Source: Clostridiaceae bacterium
GTDB taxonomy: Bacteria > Bacillota > Clostridia > Saccharofermentanales > DTU023
Length of the DNA stretch: 55,796 nucleotides
Direction: 5' to 3'
Assembly: GCA_012798865.1 (NCBI GenBank)
Contig: JAAZMK010000072.1
Span: 1 to 55,796, forward strand
Every line of letters starts with the position of its first letter. Position 1 is the first letter of the stretch. This document shows, one piece after another, positions 52,695 through 55,796 of this stretch. A model generated the notes under the pieces. It searched no databases. It saw only the letters and a program-made list of their open reading frames with translations, and was not told where the DNA came from. A program made the position numbers and the translations under genes.

Positions 52695-54548
52695 ATGTGG
52701 ATAGACACTCAACTATTTGAACAAGAACAACGAGAAGCAGAAGAATCGAGTTCGGTTAAGCAGCTCCATCGCTCCGAAGTGCCGGTCGAACAGACATGGG
52801 ACATGACGACTGTTTTCCCATCCGTGGAGGCATGGGAGGAAGCTTTCGCGGAACTCTTGCCTAAACGAGAATTATTGACAGAGTACAGAGGGCGGCTGAC
52901 CGAGTCGGCAGACACGCTGTACAAGGCCATTTGCACACGCCAAGAGTTCATGATTGAACTCATGAAAATCGGTGCATACGCTTTCCATCGCGCAGATGAA
53001 GACACGTCGGATACCACCTTTCTCGCGATGAAGGGGCGCCTCGGCGCGGTGATCGCGTCCGCTATGGGCGACGATGCTTGGTTCGAGCCTGAGGTGATCG
53101 AGATTCCGCCGGAAACATTGGAACGTTTCATCGAGGAAAAGCCTGAACTTGCCGAGTACCGCCATGCCTTCGAGATGATTCTCCGAGAGAAGAAATACAA
53201 GCTTTCGCAGGCGGAAGAAGTCCTCTTGGCCAAGGCGTCCCAGATCTTAGGAGCGCCCGATGAGATTTTCGGCATTTTATCGAATGCCGACATGACATTT
53301 GATCCCATCGTCAACGAAAAGGGCGAGACGGTTCCGATGTCTCATTCGCATCTCGGCGTGTATCTTGAGAGCCGTGATCCGCGCGTGCGCCGTGACGCTT
53401 TCAAGAGCATGTACAAAACATTCGGTCAGTTCAGGAACACATGCGCGACGACACTGCAGAACGCGATCCGCGTCGATACGTTTAACAAGAACGTGCGCGG
53501 CTTTACGACGGGACGCGAGGCGTCTCTATTCAGAAACGCCGTGCCGGAATCTGTTTACGACAGTTTATTGGAAGCTGTGAACGAGCGCTTGCCGCTCTTG
53601 CATCGCTATGTCCGTATGCGCAAACGTATTCTCGGCGTCGACGAGCTCCATTCGTACGACATGTATGTCTCGCTCGTCAAAGAAATCGACTTGCATTTTA
53701 CATTCGATGAAGCCAAGGAGATCCTGTACAAGGCGCTCGCACCTCTCGGAGAAGAATACATCGGATTGCTGAAGCGCGCGTTTGAAGAGCGCTGGATCGA
53801 TTGGGCGGTGAACACGGGCAAGCGTTCCGGAGCGTATTCCGGCGGCACTTACGCTACAAATCCGTTCATTCTGATGAGCTGGCAGGGAACATTTGATAAC
53901 CTCTTTACGCTTGCACACGAATTGGGGCACAGCATTCACTCGTACTACACGCGCAACGCGCAGCCGTTCCAGTACGGTCATTACCCGATTTTCCTCGCGG
54001 AGATCGCTTCAACGTGTAACGAGATCCTGTTGTCGAATTATTTGCTCAAGACAGCGGACAGTGACGAGATGCGCGCCGCCGTGATCAGCCACTACCTCGA
54101 CGGAGCCAAGGGAACCGTGTTCCGGCAGACACAGTTTGCCGAATTTGAGCACATGATCCATCTTGCCGATGAAGCCGGCGAGGCACTGACGGCAGATTTT
54201 CTAAGCGAGAAATACGGCGAGCTTAACAAGAAGTACTACGGCGAAGCGCTTACATTCGATCCCGATATCGCCAACGAGTGGGCGCGTATTCCGCACTTCT
54301 ATTACAACTACTATGTTTTCCAGTATGCGACGGGATTCTCCGCCGCGACGTCTTTCGCGGATGCGATCCTGACCGAAGGTCAGCCCGCCGTCGATCGTTA
54401 TCTCGGATTCCTCAAGGTTGGATCGTCCGACTGGCCGATCGATGTGCTGAAAAATGCCGGCGTCGACATGACGACACCCGAAACGATCGTAAGAGCTCTC
54501 GATGCCTTCGAACGAGGTCTCGACGAGTTGGAAGCGCTGATGGGATAG
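52695..54548 (+). CDS. pepF: Oligoendopeptidase F (M3 metallopeptidase)
   Basis: 617 residues, RBS GGGGGAGAG. Zinc motif LAHELGHSIHSYY with His408, Glu409 and His412, and the third ligand Glu in the following FLAEIASTCNE. Other blocks: SGAYSGGTYATNPFILMSW and FYYNYYVFQYATGFSAA. It cleaves oligopeptides in the cytoplasm. N-terminal helical region and overall length are normal for PepF. The palindrome TATCCATGTGGATA contains the start codon. Confidence 0.95.
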   Translation: MWIDTQLFEQEQREAEESSSVKQLHRSEVPVEQTWDMTTVFPSVEAWEEAFAELLPKRELLTEYRGRLTESADTLYKAICTRQEFMIELMKIGAYAFHRADEDTSDTTFLAMKGRLGAVIASAMGDDAWFEPEVIEIPPETLERFIEEKPELAEYRHAFEMILREKKYKLSQAEEVLLAKASQILGAPDEIFGILSNADMTFDPIVNEKGETVPMSHSHLGVYLESRDPRVRRDAFKSMYKTFGQFRNTCATTLQNAIRVDTFNKNVRGFTTGREASLFRNAVPESVYDSLLEAVNERLPLLHRYVRMRKRILGVDELHSYDMYVSLVKEIDLHFTFDEAKEILYKALAPLGEEYIGLLKRAFEERWIDWAVNTGKRSGAYSGGTYATNPFILMSWQGTFDNLFTLAHELGHSIHSYYTRNAQPFQYGHYPIFLAEIASTCNEILLSNYLLKTADSDEMRAAVISHYLDGAKGTVFRQTQFAEFEHMIHLADEAGEALTADFLSEKYGELNKKYYGEALTFDPDIANEWARIPHFYYNYYVFQYATGFSAATSFADAILTEGQPAVDRYLGFLKVGSSDWPIDVLKNAGVDMTTPETIVRALDAFERGLDELEALMG

Positions 54549-54808
54549 AACGACGCCTGATCTCGTTTCTATCATCAGATTCACCCCTGTCATGGCGGCG
54601 GTCATCGGTATGATCGCCGTCCTGCGAAAATAGCAGAAGAAAACCAGGGATGGCATGACGGGATTAAAAGAGAAAGATAAAAGATAAATGTCGTGACTCG
54701 AGAAAGCTGATGATTGCGAGACAAAGGTCAACAGAGAAAGAAAATAGATGAATGGTGCGACCCTCAGACTCGTGATTCTACGACGTGATACATGACAGGA
54801 GAGTGTAT

Positions 54809-55303
54809 ATGAGATTCCATCTTAAGAATCTGTTTAGCGGCGAACCGATCGCCTATCGCAGCCGTGTGATACCCACACGTCCTTTGGGTGCCGGTGTCGG
54901 CGTCACGTCGGCACCCGTTCTCATCAAAAATGCTGAGCAGTTTAATAGTTTTGTGGACGGGACCCGTTACGGCTGGCAGTGGGATCAGGCACGTCTCGAT
55001 GAATTATTCAAGAAGTATAAGGCAAGTTTTTTTGAGAACCGCGTTCTGGCGGCGGGCGTCGTGAGCGCCGGTTCCGGTTCGACACGGGTAACGGTCTCCA
55101 ATGTTATCAAGACAGATACAGGCGTACAGATCATATTACGACTTGAATCGCCTGAGATCGGAACGACCGATATGATGAGTTGGCATTATTTCGTTGAGCT
55201 GCTCGCCGAAGATGTGGGCGATGGCGACGTGTCGACCAATCTTCCTGTATCTAAAGGCAGATCGAGAAGAGGATTTCCTGACGTGATCGTCGCTGACCGC
55301 TGA
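54809..55303 (+). CDS. Small protein of uncertain family (weak resemblance to PrcB C-terminal domain)
   Basis: 164 residues from the ATG at 54809 (CAGGAGAG upstream). The course KKYKASFFENRVLAAGVVSA, GSGSTRVTVSNV and then alternating strands resembles the PrcB_C type beta domain, where a kyd-FF---LlvV pattern is followed by GSG. This is a pattern match by eye only. There is no signal peptide or membrane helix. The tail is basic (SKGRSRRGF). In the 260 bp upstream a wobble-paired hairpin (about 54593-54620) follows pepF; I see no gene there. Confidence 0.6.
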   Translation: MRFHLKNLFSGEPIAYRSRVIPTRPLGAGVGVTSAPVLIKNAEQFNSFVDGTRYGWQWDQARLDELFKKYKASFFENRVLAAGVVSAGSGSTRVTVSNVIKTDTGVQIILRLESPEIGTTDMMSWHYFVELLAEDVGDGDVSTNLPVSKGRSRRGFPDVIVADR

Positions 55304-55699
55304 GCGACATTTGTTAAAGGTCTGTTCGGATCGCGTCGGGCTGTGTTTGAGAGCAAACGGCATGACGTTTTCCTCAATGTATTTCTGACTATTTCCGCAT
55401 TATTTTGTATTCATATGCACAGAAAGATACGCTTTCAGCGATCGCTAACGAGTTGTTTTGCGCACTTGCATTTCTTCACAGTCTTGATGTAGAATTCTAC
55501 TATAAATGGCGGATTGTTCCGTTGCTTGTTTGGCATGGAAGCGTTCCGCCCTTTTCCGATGTTCATTTGATATCTGAGGAGATGATTTAGATTGAGTAAC
55601 ACATCGACAAAACTGTATCAAATTGATAGTGGATTTAGTACGCATTAAACTCGCATGTTCAGAAGAACTGCGGGTTTTTTCGTGGAGAGGAGTACAAGG
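55304..55699. other. 396-bp intergenic region
   Basis: No convincing gene. It holds a 12-bp palindrome GTAGAATTCTAC (55489-55500) inside AT-rich sequence, with TTGCAT and TAGAAT 18 bp apart as a possible promoter, and a hairpin near the end that is listed separately. Short frames here lack ribosome sites and family character. Confidence 0.5.
55647..55680 (+). terminator. Terminator upstream of the last gene
   Basis: AAACTCGCATGTTC and GAACTGCGGGTTTTTT form a stem with a four-base loop, one bulge and a T-run. It would end a transcript coming from the left, or act as a leader attenuator of the gene at 55700. Confidence 0.65.
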
Positions 55700-55796
55700 A
55701 TGAAAAAACATATGAGAAAAGCGCTTTCGTTCGTGCTGGTTCTTGGTTTGTTGTTTTCTGCAGTAGCTGTGTCCGCATTCTTCATGCCGTCACCGA
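55700..55796 (+). CDS. N-terminus of a secreted protein (truncated by window edge)
   Basis: 32 residues are visible: a basic start (MKKHMRKA), a hydrophobic core (LSFVLVLGLLFSAVAVSAFF) and an Ala-x-Ala-like region (AVSA), so a signal peptide. AGGAG lies upstream. The mature domain lies outside the window and the function cannot be told. Confidence 0.7.
   Translation, partial: MKKHMRKALSFVLVLGLLFSAVAVSAFFMPSP

Noticed and set aside
52686..52702. DnaA box near the pepF start
   Set aside because: TTATCCATG differs from TTATCCACA, is single, and overlaps the start codon. The palindrome TATCCATGTGGATA is more simply chance.
54201..54731. Minus-strand frame opposite the end of pepF
   Set aside because: It is a shadow of the well-conserved pepF coding sequence and has no recognisable product.
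55405..55590. Short frame in the last intergenic region
   Set aside because: No ribosome site, and its sequence overlaps a palindrome and possible promoter.

Overview
The window looks like a chromosomal segment of a low-to-mid GC Firmicute, most likely a member of the Clostridia. The evidence is strong AGGAGG-type ribosome binding sites, frequent GTG starts, the gene order rpmH-rnpA-yidD-yidC-jag-mnmE-mnmG-rsmG, the order tig-clpP-clpX, a Jag protein with an acidic linker, and lipoprotein sugar-binding proteins with a Firmicutes-type lipobox. No rRNA, tRNA, CRISPR array, insertion sequence or prophage was recognised. Species cannot be named from the sequence alone.

Left part (1-8.4 kb): the start of a cation/proton antiporter gene cut by the window edge, a membrane-anchored protein that probably folds as a beta-propeller, an array of 50/51-bp repeats, and a three-gene ABC-2 exporter operon. 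Divergent from the exporter is a DesK/LiaS-type sensor kinase. It runs straight into the DNA-binding end of a LuxR-type response regulator, with the receiver domain missing, so this two-component system appears broken by a deletion.

First carbohydrate region (8.6-20 kb): a plus-strand operon (oxidoreductase, TIM-barrel isomerase, isomerase, oxidoreductase) converges on a shared terminator with a minus-strand set (oxidoreductase, isomerase, then a sugar-binding lipoprotein, a double-ATPase subunit and two permeases). The pairing of Gfo/Idh/MocA oxidoreductases with xylose-isomerase-like TIM barrels suggests import and oxidative processing of a sugar, polyol or glycoside. No regulator is encoded here.

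Middle (20-25.5 kb): a GldA/GldF/GldG-like ABC system followed by a DUF4340 protein, then a Phd/YefM-ParE/RelE type toxin-antitoxin pair with a clear inverted-repeat operator over its promoter.

Second carbohydrate region (25.6-36.8 kb): two consecutive minus-strand transcription units, deoC-oxidoreductase-isomerase-ROK kinase-DeoR regulator and nanE-glycyl radical enzyme-activase-manA, with nagA divergent. NanE, NagA and ManA would feed ManNAc-6-P, GlcNAc-6-P and Man-6-P into glycolysis. The substrate of the glycyl radical enzyme is unknown and it is the most promising candidate for new biochemistry in the window.

Right part (36.9-55.8 kb): housekeeping genes on the plus strand: tig, clpP, clpX, an atypical protein-kinase-like gene, folD, then rpmH to rsmG, gyrA and pepF. 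The rpmH cluster, which often flanks dnaA in Firmicutes, has no dnaA here. GyrA has Gln at the position of E. coli Ser83, and a 59-bp tandem repeat starts inside the last gyrA codons. The window ends with a small protein of uncertain family and the signal peptide of a truncated secreted protein.
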